Below, in pieces: positions 1-5,933 of a stretch of 7,172 bases of DNA. Made by a program: the position numbers and the translations under genes. Each line of letters starts with the position of its first letter. Positions within the stretch are counted from its first letter, which is position 1. A model generated the notes under the pieces. That model did not search any database, was not told the DNA's origin, and saw nothing but the letters and a program-made list of their open reading frames with translations. Source of the stretch: Candidatus Adiutrix sp. (GTDB lineage: Bacteria; Desulfobacterota; Desulfarculia; Adiutricales; Adiutricaceae); the NCBI GenBank assembly GCA_031273445.1, contig JAISRV010000011.1:1-7172 (forward strand), written 5' to 3'.

Positions 1-3000
1 ACGACCATAGAGGCCGTAAATTCATCGCCGACGCCGGCGTAGCCGGGCAGGGCCGAACGGGCCAGAAGGTCGCGCGTCACCAGAACCGAACTCTGCCCGG
101 TGCCGCTCAAACGGCCGTGTCCGGTGGCCACGGCATATATCTTGAAGGTAGTCAGGTTTTCGGGCATCCTGATTTTGACTCTGGCCTCGCCGTTTTCGTC
201 AAGAGTCACGGCGGGGTTGAAATAAGCCAGGGCGGCAAAGAGACGGCGCACGCCGTCATCCAGGCGCGAACCCGACTCGCCGCCGCCGCCGCCGGGGTTG
301 GCGCCTTTGAGGCCCCAGTTGCGGCGGCCGATAAGGCTGGTGAGATTGGCGGCGGTCTGAACCGTCAAGGGCCGGTCGCGATGATACTGACGATCGGGGT
401 AATAATTATGGTCTCCGGCCAGTTGAATAACGGCCGCGTCGGCCGCGATCAGAGCCACTTCCGCTTCGGCCGTTCTGTCGCCGCGGTGATTGCTGACCGA
501 TACGGTCACCTCCACTTCGTCGCCGGGGCCGACCTCTTCATGGTCTGTTTTGACTTCCACGGTCAGAAGGTCCTTTTTAGAGGGTATCTTCAGCTCCACA
601 TAGCCGAGCCGGACGGCGGGCTTGCCGAGATCCAGGCCGTCGCGGTCGGGTTTGTCGGCCACGCGCCCGCGCGCGAGCAAAACCGAGACGAAGACGTTCG
701 GGGCGTCGTCTTCACTGATGGGCACCTCGAAGGTCGGCGTCTGGTTCTCGATTTTGAACACGCGGGCCTCGCGCACCCCGGCCCTCTCTATGGTCAAAAG
801 GCCCTCGCCCGAATCAAAGGGGCTCTGAACCATGATCCTGGCCACATCGCCCGGTTGATGCTCTTTTTTATCAGCGACCAGCGACAGCCGATCGTCGTTG
901 CGCATGCGCCAGCCCACCGGGCCGTCGCCGCTGACGTAAAAATCGCAACTGGCCTGGTTGAGTCGGCCGTCATCGTCTTTAACCTCGGCCAGAGCCACGT
1001 AATAACCCGGTTTGTCCGGCGTCAGCTCAAGCTCGACCGGCAGTTCCCCGGTCGTCGCCACGGCTTTGGATATCTCCTGGTCGACCACCCTGGAAACATA
1101 TTCATAAGCCGAGCCGGCAGATTTACGGCGCACGCTCTGCCAGACGCGGCGATAGAGAGTCACATTCACCTCGCGGCCGGGCACGAGGCGGCCGGCGATA
1201 TCGGCGGCAATGACTTTCACCTTATGGGGCCGGCCGGCTTCGGCCAGGAAGTTTTCGCTTAAGAGGCCGGCGTAGATTTTAGCCGGATGCACGAGAAAAC
1301 CGGCCTCGACGGCCACGGTCCGGCGATCCACGTCTTCGACGACCACATGGGTTTCATAAGTGCGGGGGGCCGGCTTCAAGTCGGCCGCCGGCGTGAGATC
1401 CACGGCTATGTCGACTGTGCCGTCGGCGGCGAGAAAGCCCTGGCCGGAAAGCACGGTCACCGACGGCTCATAGTAGCCGTAGTCGGAATCGTCATAATCG
1501 TCGTTAGGCCTGAAATCACTGGTGATATGGTAATCCGGCGCCCCCGGCAGAGAAAAATGGGCGCGCTTGGTCATCACGGCGTAGCGAACCGGCTGCGCAG
1601 CCGCCGGGGCGCCGAAATGATAGGCGGCCCGGCCGGTGACGGCGACCTTTTCGCCGGCCACGGCCTCCCGGGGCAAACCCTCCAGCTTGATCTCAAAGGC
1701 CGGCGCCCGATAGGCATAGACGCCGAAGCCGCCGACATAGCGCATTTCGCCGCCGGGCCTGGCCATATTCACTACCCAGTCGCCCAAAGCCGCGTCCGCG
1801 GGGATAGCCGTTTCATAGTCGACCGTGCCGAAAGGGTTCGTCTCCACGCGGCCGCCGTCAACCACCCGGCCGCGCCCGTCGCGTATTTCCACTTCCATTT
1901 CCTGCCCGGCCAGGTCCAGAAGCTGATCGCCCTGGTTCTGACGGGCGATGATCTTGAACCTGGCCGTCTCGCCCGGCCGGTAAATAGGCAGGGCGCTCAA
2001 CAGCCAGTGGTCGTCCGCGGCGGCCGCGAAATGATCGGCGTAGTTTATGTTCCAGCGCCAGGGCTCCAGGCCGTCGTTCCAGTTGACGTTCCACAGCGCC
2101 ATTTGCCCTTCGGCTCTGGCCGTCACAAAAAAATTACGCGCGCCAGGGGCTTTTTCGGCCAGTTCCTGGGCGCCGGGCATCCGGGCCAGACCATTTTCGT
2201 CGCTGAGCCCCTGCCAGAGCAAAGTTCCGTCCGGCCCGCGCAGCTCCGCCTCCGCCCCGGCCCAGGCCGAACCTTTGGGCATATTAGTGATCCAGAGCAA
2301 GGAAGAGGCGGGGCCGACTTTAAGAGCCAGGCCGATATCGGTAATTTGAATGAGCGTATTATCGAAGCCGTTCGACGATCCCTTTTTCCAGTTGGACCGG
2401 ACATAAAGCAGGCGGCCGTGGAGCTTGTCCCCGAAAAGGCGGGCCAGGTCCAGCGGCAGCAGCGCCGCGCCGTCTTTGGCGCCGCCGGGCGGCCTCAGCG
2501 CCAGCCTGGCGGGTCGGACGTCGGCCAATTCCTTCATGGCTTCCCCGTTGAAATAAAAATACCAGGGCGAAGCATTGGCCGCGCTTAGAAACCTGACGGC
2601 CGTCTCCGCCTCCAGGGCATAGCCCAAAACCTCGACTTCATCCAGGTTTCTGACGGTCAGCCCCAGCTTGGGCTCGGTCGCTGTTTCCAGGATGCCTAAA
2701 TTTCCGTCCAGCCGCACAAAGGGCGAATATTCGCCGGTGACGAATTTTACTTCGGTCCCCGGCCGCAGTTCCTGCCCGTAAATATCCTTGACGCCGGCCT
2801 CGAAGGCGACGGCATAGTCGAGTTGAGCCTTAAAACCGCCGGGGATGTAGATATAGTTCCGCGGCTCGTCGCGATCATATTCATCAAGGCCGTCCGCGGC
2901 CGCTTCGTCGTCGCCGGCATAGGCTTTCATCAGGGCCGTCAGGTCATAGCCGTTGTTTATCCTGATCAGCGGCAAAACCTCTTTCAGACGCACGGGGTTG

Positions 3001-3884
3001 GAAAAATCCAAATAGACCCCGTAGGCGGGGTCGACGGAGACGTCTTGTATGGCGGCGGTCAGCGGGCCGTAGGTTCTGCCCTGCCCCAAATTGAGTTCGG
3101 CGGCCGGCAACGGCCCGGCCAGCGATTTGGCGCCGGCCGCAAGGGTCAAACTGTATTCGGTGTTCTTCGGCAAAGCTTCGGAAGCCGAAAAATCGAAAGA
3201 GAACTCATCCGCCCCCCGCTCATTTTGAAAAGGGACGACTTCAGCCGCCGTTTTTTTGCCGGCGCCGGCCTCCTCGTATTCAAAAAAAGCCTCCAGGCTG
3301 CCAAGGTCGACCGCCTGATTGAAGGTCACCCGCCATGACGGACGCAAGGCCCCCGCCGCGTCGGCGGTTTCCGCGTCCAGCAGATAGGCGCGCTCCACTC
3401 CCAAGGCGGGCAGCCGCACTTCGAAATTCGCCCCTTCCGCCAACACCGCCCCAGACAGCGCGGTCAACCCCGAGGCGACGGAAACATTCAGGACATGACT
3501 GCCGGTCAGGGGAGTTTCCGGCGCAAAAGCCAGGGTATACTGGTTCAACCACCTGGTCTCGCCGGCCAGGGCCGGGGCAATGACCAGGGCGCCCGGCGGC
3601 ACGTTTTTATAGTCGCCCAGAGCCGTCATGGGCTGATTGAACATCACCGCCACCTGGTTCAGCTTTTTGACCTGCCCGGCCGGACCGCACTGCAATATTT
3701 CCAGCGCGCTCCCCTCAGATATAGGGGCGCCCTGATTGGCGGCGGGCGCCCCGACAGCCTCGGCGGCGGCTTTAGCGCCGACGGGGCCGGCCTGAGGCGT
3801 CTCGTCCCGGCAGCCGGGGACAAGCGCAAAAAAAATGATCAAGGCGCAGAAGAGCGGCAACTCGGGGCCGGCGATTTTTCTCAT
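1..3884 (-). CDS. Alpha-2-macroglobulin family lipoprotein, C-terminal part outside the window
   Basis: The reading frame is open without a stop from an ATG at 3884-3882 to the left edge, giving 1294 complete codons. Bacterial alpha-2-macroglobulins are envelope protease traps of about 1600-2000 residues, so several hundred residues are missing, including any CxEQ thioester site. Residues 1-25 form a lipoprotein signal with a hydrophobic core and V-P-G-C at 22-25; Pro at -2 is unusual. Recognisable parts, in order: Ig-like macroglobulin repeats; a Trp-rich stretch at 595-614; an MG2-type motif YRPGE at 635-639; a bait-region-type domain starting near 1005 (QPGD at 1010-1013, APNVFVSV at 1061-1068); a glycine-rich loop GGGGG at 1198-1202; and the start of the A2M domain (YFNP at 1221-1224, MPENLTTFK at 1240-1248, LPGYAGVGDEF at 1279-1289). 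A GAGG ribosome site supports the start. It is divergent from the efflux gene. Escherichia coli pairs such a protein with PbpC; that side is not visible here. The family call is firm, but whether it is the thioester type cannot be judged. Confidence 0.93.
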   Translation of the reverse strand, partial: MRKIAGPELPLFCALIIFFALVPGCRDETPQAGPVGAKAAAEAVGAPAANQGAPISEGSALEILQCGPAGQVKKLNQVAVMFNQPMTALGDYKNVPPGALVIAPALAGETRWLNQYTLAFAPETPLTGSHVLNVSVASGLTALSGAVLAEGANFEVRLPALGVERAYLLDAETADAAGALRPSWRVTFNQAVDLGSLEAFFEYEEAGAGKKTAAEVVPFQNERGADEFSFDFSASEALPKNTEYSLTLAAGAKSLAGPLPAAELNLGQGRTYGPLTAAIQDVSVDPAYGVYLDFSNPVRLKEVLPLIRINNGYDLTALMKAYAGDDEAAADGLDEYDRDEPRNYIYIPGGFKAQLDYAVAFEAGVKDIYGQELRPGTEVKFVTGEYSPFVRLDGNLGILETATEPKLGLTVRNLDEVEVLGYALEAETAVRFLSAANASPWYFYFNGEAMKELADVRPARLALRPPGGAKDGAALLPLDLARLFGDKLHGRLLYVRSNWKKGSSNGFDNTLIQITDIGLALKVGPASSLLWITNMPKGSAWAGAEAELRGPDGTLLWQGLSDENGLARMPGAQELAEKAPGARNFFVTARAEGQMALWNVNWNDGLEPWRWNINYADHFAAAADDHWLLSALPIYRPGETARFKIIARQNQGDQLLDLAGQEMEVEIRDGRGRVVDGGRVETNPFGTVDYETAIPADAALGDWVVNMARPGGEMRYVGGFGVYAYRAPAFEIKLEGLPREAVAGEKVAVTGRAAYHFGAPAAAQPVRYAVMTKRAHFSLPGAPDYHITSDFRPNDDYDDSDYGYYEPSVTVLSGQGFLAADGTVDIAVDLTPAADLKPAPRTYETHVVVEDVDRRTVAVEAGFLVHPAKIYAGLLSENFLAEAGRPHKVKVIAADIAGRLVPGREVNVTLYRRVWQSVRRKSAGSAYEYVSRVVDQEISKAVATTGELPVELELTPDKPGYYVALAEVKDDDGRLNQASCDFYVSGDGPVGWRMRNDDRLSLVADKKEHQPGDVARIMVQSPFDSGEGLLTIERAGVREARVFKIENQTPTFEVPISEDDAPNVFVSVLLARGRVADKPDRDGLDLGKPAVRLGYVELKIPSKKDLLTVEVKTDHEEVGPGDEVEVTVSVSNHRGDRTAEAEVALIAADAAVIQLAGDHNYYPDRQYHRDRPLTVQTAANLTSLIGRRNWGLKGANPGGGGGESGSRLDDGVRRLFAALAYFNPAVTLDENGEARVKIRMPENLTTFKIYAVATGHGRLSGTGQSSVLVTRDLLARSALPGYAGVGDEFTASMV

Positions 3885-3891
3885 GGCGGAA

Positions 3892-3895
3892 CCTC
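3892..3895 (-). promoter_or_regulatory. Ribosome binding site of the macroglobulin gene
   Basis: The minus strand reads GAGG, seven bases before the ATG at 3884-3882. No other in-frame ATG lies nearby upstream, although the frame itself stays open. The site and the signal peptide together fix the start. Confidence 0.6.
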
Positions 3896-3905
3896 GCTCG
3901 CATAC

Positions 3906-3934
3906 TTTAAATCTAAGTTGTAAGAATATATCAA
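3906..3934 (-). promoter_or_regulatory. Probable sigma-70-type promoter of the macroglobulin gene
   Basis: On the minus strand TTGATA (3934-3929, five of six matches to TTGACA) is followed after 17 bases by TTTAAA (3911-3906, four of six matches to TATAAT). It lies in an AT-rich patch that stands out from the GC-rich surroundings. Transcription would begin near 3899, leaving a leader of about 15 bases that still contains the GAGG site. This is based on motif matching only. Confidence 0.45.
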
Positions 3935-3970
3935 TTCGACCTTGATTACAAATAGAGATTTTATTTTTAA

Positions 3971-4001
3971 GGCCGTCAGGGCCTCTGCCCTCGAAACGGC
4001 C
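3971..4001. promoter_or_regulatory. Inverted repeat between the two divergent promoters
   Basis: GGCCGT (3971-3976) pairs with ACGGCC (3996-4001), and inside it AGGGC (3978-3982) pairs with GCCCT (3987-3991) around a CTCT loop. That makes 11 base pairs with an asymmetric interior loop. The element lies upstream of the -35 boxes of both predicted divergent promoters, so it could be an operator seen by both. A terminator is less likely, because neither strand has a clean T run after it. Confidence 0.4.
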
Positions 4002-4004
4002 GCT

Positions 4005-4033
4005 TTCATAACTCAGCTTGAAATATTTATAAT
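4005..4033 (+). promoter_or_regulatory. Probable sigma-70-type promoter reading toward the efflux gene
   Basis: TTCATA (4005-4010, four of six matches to TTGACA) is followed after exactly 17 bases by TATAAT (4028-4033), a perfect -10 consensus. Transcription would begin near 4040. The next confident gene starts at 4437, so the transcript would carry a leader of almost 400 bases or end early as a small RNA. The perfect -10 in a GC-rich genome makes chance less likely, but no experiment supports it. Confidence 0.5.
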
Positions 4034-4087
4034 TTGTGGATATTATGTCTGACGAGCCAATGACCGCTCCTGACGTTATCCCAGGTC

Positions 4088-4135
4088 CGGGCCGCATGTT
4101 TTTCGCCGCTTCCCCAGCGGGAGAAACCCGGCCCG
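4088..4135 (+). other. Long imperfect hairpin in the leader
   Basis: CGGGCCG (4088-4094) pairs with CGGCCCG (4129-4135). Inside it GTTTTTC (4098-4104) pairs with GAGAAAC (4121-4127) with one G-U pair, and then CCGCT (4106-4110) pairs with AGCGG (4116-4120) around a TCCCC loop. About 19 pairs are broken only by a small interior loop and one bulged G. Confidence 0.5.
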
Positions 4136-4137
4136 TC

Positions 4138-4151
4138 GCGGCGAAGCCGGC
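4138..4151 (+). repeat. Short repeat GCGGCGAAGCCGGC, copy 1
   Basis: These 14 bases are repeated exactly at 5881-5894. Both copies are in noncoding DNA, one before and one after the efflux gene. Each contains a small CGGC-GAA-GCCG dyad. It may be a minor intergenic repeat or a coincidence of composition. Confidence 0.25.
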
Positions 4152-4172
4152 GGCGGACATAGCGTCCTGCGC

Positions 4173-4210
4173 GGTTAATTCCGTCCCTCAACGTAGGGCC
4201 GAAATTAACC
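4173..4210 (+). other. Strong near-perfect hairpin in the leader, possible terminator
   Basis: The 16-base arms 4173-4188 and 4195-4210 match at 14 positions, with mismatches at 4181/4202 and 4184/4199, around a six-base loop CAACGT. The outer eight pairs (GGTTAATT with AATTAACC) are perfect. TTT (4211-4213) and TTTTT (4219-4223) follow, so it could terminate a short plus-strand RNA. The T tract is interrupted, which makes that uncertain; an operator or RNA structural element is equally possible. Confidence 0.5.
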
Positions 4211-4215
4211 TTTCG

Positions 4216-4251
4216 GAATTTTTCTTGAAAATGCGATTTTAAAGAAAATTC
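4216..4251 (+). other. AT-rich hairpin directly after the previous one
   Basis: Arms 4216-4232 and 4236-4251 pair through GAATTTT with AAAATTC, CTT with AAG, and AAAAT with ATTTT around a GCG loop. This gives 15 pairs with one bulged T (4223) and one G/A mismatch (4227/4241). It starts five bases after the preceding hairpin. As RNA it would be weaker than its neighbours; as DNA it is a clear AT-rich dyad in a GC-rich background. Confidence 0.45.
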
Positions 4252-4266
4252 GACTTTGCGCTGTCG

Positions 4267-4337
4267 GCCAGCCGCTCTCGCGTCTGGCTGGCGTCCTGTT
4301 TGGTTCAGTAAGGAACTAACCGCACGGGACGCCAGTC
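4267..4337 (+). other. Two mutually exclusive hairpins
   Basis: GGCTGGC (4286-4292) can pair perfectly with GCCAGCC (4267-4273), leaving a 12-base loop. Alternatively 4286-4299 pairs with 4324-4337, including nine perfect pairs CTGGCGTCC with GGACGCCAG, and is capped by TTGGTTC (4300-4306) with GAACTAA (4313-4319) around the loop AGTAAG. The second form has about 21 pairs, some of them G-U, plus a four-base bulge at 4320-4323. Both forms need the same strand 4286-4292, so only one can exist at a time. Confidence 0.45.
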
Positions 4338-4372
4338 CGAACGGAACCTGATTTTCGACCGAAGCCCCGGGC

Positions 4373-4395
4373 GGGCGGGGCAGTCTCCGCCGCCC
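4373..4395 (+). other. GC-rich hairpin close to the efflux gene start
   Basis: GGGCGG (4373-4378) pairs with CCGCCC (4390-4395) across an 11-base loop. The left arm lies in a GGG-C-GGG-C-GGGG run (4369-4380), three G-tracts that fall one short of a standard quadruplex. It ends about 40 bases before the ATG at 4437, and the bases after it are A-rich and unstructured. Confidence 0.35.
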
Positions 4396-4436
4396 CAAAA
4401 ATCACAAAATCACAGATAAGGAAGACCACGAAGATT

Positions 4437-5858
4437 ATGGCCACACCTAAAACATCACTGCGCTTGGCCGGTCTGATCCTGGCTGTTCTTCTGGCGGGGT
4501 GCGCCGAAGGCGCCCGCACCCGCGTGGCCCTGCCGCCGCTGGCGGAAAGCCCCGTCCCGCAGACCATTTTCGGCGAAGCGACCCTCGGCGGCGGGCGCCC
4601 CGGCGAGGCCGAAAAGGCGCCGCTGGCCCCCAGACGTCCCTTAACTCTGGATGAATGCCTGGCGCTGGCTAAAAAAGTCAGCCCCTCTCTGGACAGCGCG
4701 GACCAGAACTACGTCGGCGCCATGTGGGACCGCTGGAGCTCCATAACGGCCTTCCTGCCTACCGCCTCCATGGGCTATGGGCTGACGCGCTATAACGACC
4801 TGGCGCAGGCGGCGGGGGCCGGGCGCAGTCGGTACGTCTGGCAGACGCAGGTGACCCAGACCGTCTTTGCCGGCGGCCGCGACGTCTCCAACTATCTATT
4901 GGCGCAACTAGGCGTGAACGCGGCCGAAATACAAAGAATACAGGCCGAGGAAGACCTTCTTTTATCCGTCAAGCAATCCTATTACGGCATCCTGGCCGTC
5001 CAGAAGGCCTTGGCCGTGGCCAAACAGACGGTCATCAATCTTCAGTCGCATCTGAAAGTGGCCCAGAACTTTTATGACGTGGGCATGGTTCCCAAAAACC
5101 AGGTGCTGGCGGCCGAAGTCGAGTTGGCCAAGGCCGTTCAAAATGAAACCGACCTGACGCGTGATCTGGCGATCAACAAAAGCCGCCTGAACATTCTTTT
5201 GCGCCAGCCGATCGAAAATCCGGTCGAAGTTGTGGATACCCTTAAATATGCTCCTTTCCCCCTCTCCATAGCGCAGTGCATGGAAATCAGCCTGGCCGAC
5301 AGCCCGGAAATGAAGCTTGGCCGCAACCAGGCGGCCGCAGGCGCCAAGAGCGTTGATGTGGCCCGTTCCGCTTATTACCCGGAATTGTCGGCTGAATACG
5401 TCAATGCCTCCACCGGCGACAGCCCCCGGGCTCATGGCGGCTGGTCGACCAACGACGCCGGCTGGAATGTGGCCCTGATGGCTTCTTTCAACATCTGGGA
5501 ATGGGGCAGAACCAAGGCGAACGTGGAAAAAAGCAAGGTCGGCCTGAACAGGGCCGTCAACAACCTGACCCTGCTGGAAGACAACGCCAGGCTGGAAGTG
5601 ACCAGCAACTACCAGAATCTGGTTTCCGCGGGCAAAAATATCGACGTTTCCGCCAAAGCCGTGATTGCGGCGGATGAAGACCTGCGGATGATGCGGGAGC
5701 GCTATCTGGAGCAGGTGGCCACCAACACCGAAGTGCTTGACGCCCAGACGCGTTACAGTCAGGCTCAATACGACCACTATCAGTCGCTGTATAACTACAA
5801 TCTGGCCTGGGCCACTCTTGAGCGGTCTTTGGGCCGCCAGGTCGCGCACGGCCTGTAA
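4437..5858 (+). CDS. TolC/OprM-like outer-membrane efflux lipoprotein
   Basis: This complete 473-residue protein belongs to the outer membrane efflux protein family, whose trimers form a beta-barrel plus periplasmic alpha-helical tunnel through which pumps or type I systems export substrates. Residues 1-22 are a lipoprotein signal with a canonical L-A-G-C lipobox (19-22) and Ala after the Cys, consistent with outer-membrane sorting. Two repeats follow a Pro/Gly-rich linker: the first opens with LTLDECLALAKKVSPSL (69-85), the second near LSIAQCMEISLADSP (276-290). The motifs YYPELSAEY (313-321) and YLEQVATNTEVLDAQTRYSQ (423-442) are typical. Length is normal for the family. The ATG is chosen by the signal peptide; its ribosome site is poor, with AAGGA (4418-4422) 14 bases away and only GAAG nearby. 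No membrane-fusion or inner-membrane pump gene is visible, so the exported substrate is unknown. It is probably the first gene of an operon with the next two. Confidence 0.93.
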   Translation: MATPKTSLRLAGLILAVLLAGCAEGARTRVALPPLAESPVPQTIFGEATLGGGRPGEAEKAPLAPRRPLTLDECLALAKKVSPSLDSADQNYVGAMWDRWSSITAFLPTASMGYGLTRYNDLAQAAGAGRSRYVWQTQVTQTVFAGGRDVSNYLLAQLGVNAAEIQRIQAEEDLLLSVKQSYYGILAVQKALAVAKQTVINLQSHLKVAQNFYDVGMVPKNQVLAAEVELAKAVQNETDLTRDLAINKSRLNILLRQPIENPVEVVDTLKYAPFPLSIAQCMEISLADSPEMKLGRNQAAAGAKSVDVARSAYYPELSAEYVNASTGDSPRAHGGWSTNDAGWNVALMASFNIWEWGRTKANVEKSKVGLNRAVNNLTLLEDNARLEVTSNYQNLVSAGKNIDVSAKAVIAADEDLRMMRERYLEQVATNTEVLDAQTRYSQAQYDHYQSLYNYNLAWATLERSLGRQVAHGL

Positions 5859-5867
5859 TGCGGCCCC

Positions 5868-5894
5868 GCCGGCGGTCTTAGCGGCGAAGCCGGC
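5868..5894 (+). other. Hairpin between the efflux and PhzF-like genes
   Basis: GCCGGC (5868-5873) can pair with GCCGGC (5889-5894) across 15 bases, and a smaller CGGC-GAA-GCCG hairpin lies inside it. No T run follows, so it is not a standard terminator. It could trim or stabilise the message between the two genes. GCCGGC is common in this GC-rich sequence, so chance is possible. Confidence 0.25.
5881..5894 (+). repeat. Short repeat GCGGCGAAGCCGGC, copy 2
   Basis: This is an exact match to 4138-4151. It lies in the 75-base gap after the efflux gene and overlaps the right arm of the hairpin there. Confidence 0.25.
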
Positions 5895-5920
5895 TGCCGA
5901 GTCGCCGTCGACAAGCTTTC

Positions 5921-5924
5921 GGAG
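5921..5924 (+). promoter_or_regulatory. Ribosome binding site of the PhzF-like gene
   Basis: GGAG lies nine bases before the ATG at 5934. It supports that start over the second in-frame ATG at 5946, which would remove four residues of the first strand. Confidence 0.55.
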
Positions 5925-5933
5925 CGGCCCTTT

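Larger units (their letters stand above)
4040..4436 (+). other. Long noncoding leader or small-RNA region rich in hairpins
   Basis: This stretch has no convincing gene. It contains a succession of inverted repeats: 4088-4135, 4173-4210, 4216-4251, 4286-4337 (or the competing 4267-4292) and 4373-4395. Together they cover roughly half of it. With the TATAAT promoter just upstream, the simplest reading is a structured 5' leader of the efflux operon. An alternative is an independent small RNA ending after the 4173-4210 hairpin, where T-rich bases follow. It does not resemble tRNA, RNase P RNA, SRP RNA or a riboswitch that I recognise. A single open frame (4036-4242) crosses part of it but has no coding character. 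The class is unknown, and the structure rests on pairing done by hand. Confidence 0.4.

Noticed and set aside
117..2588. Two long plus-strand open frames (381 and 433 codons) opposite the macroglobulin gene
   Set aside because: They lie wholly antisense to a frame with clear family motifs and no stops over 1294 codons. Their translations are His-, Gly- and Arg-rich without domains, as expected from the complement of GC-rich codons.
2823..3923. Further plus-strand open frames (171, 82 and 142 codons) opposite the start of the macroglobulin gene
   Set aside because: They are antisense shadows of the same gene. The last one runs over the signal peptide and start codon of the real gene and lacks any recognisable motif.
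4036..4242. Plus-strand open frame of 68 codons in the leader, starting with GTG
   Set aside because: It has no ribosome site and no domain. It begins before the predicted transcription start and runs through two hairpins, stopping inside one. Codon third positions do not look like those of the neighbouring genes. It could be a leader peptide, but I cannot support it.
4369..4380. G-quadruplex near the efflux gene start
   Set aside because: Only three G-tracts are present in a row, and a standard four-tract motif is missing.
4027..4567. Minus-strand open frames (123 and 83 codons) in the intergenic region and over the efflux gene start
   Set aside because: Neither has a recognisable motif or ribosome site, and one overlaps the signal peptide of the efflux gene.
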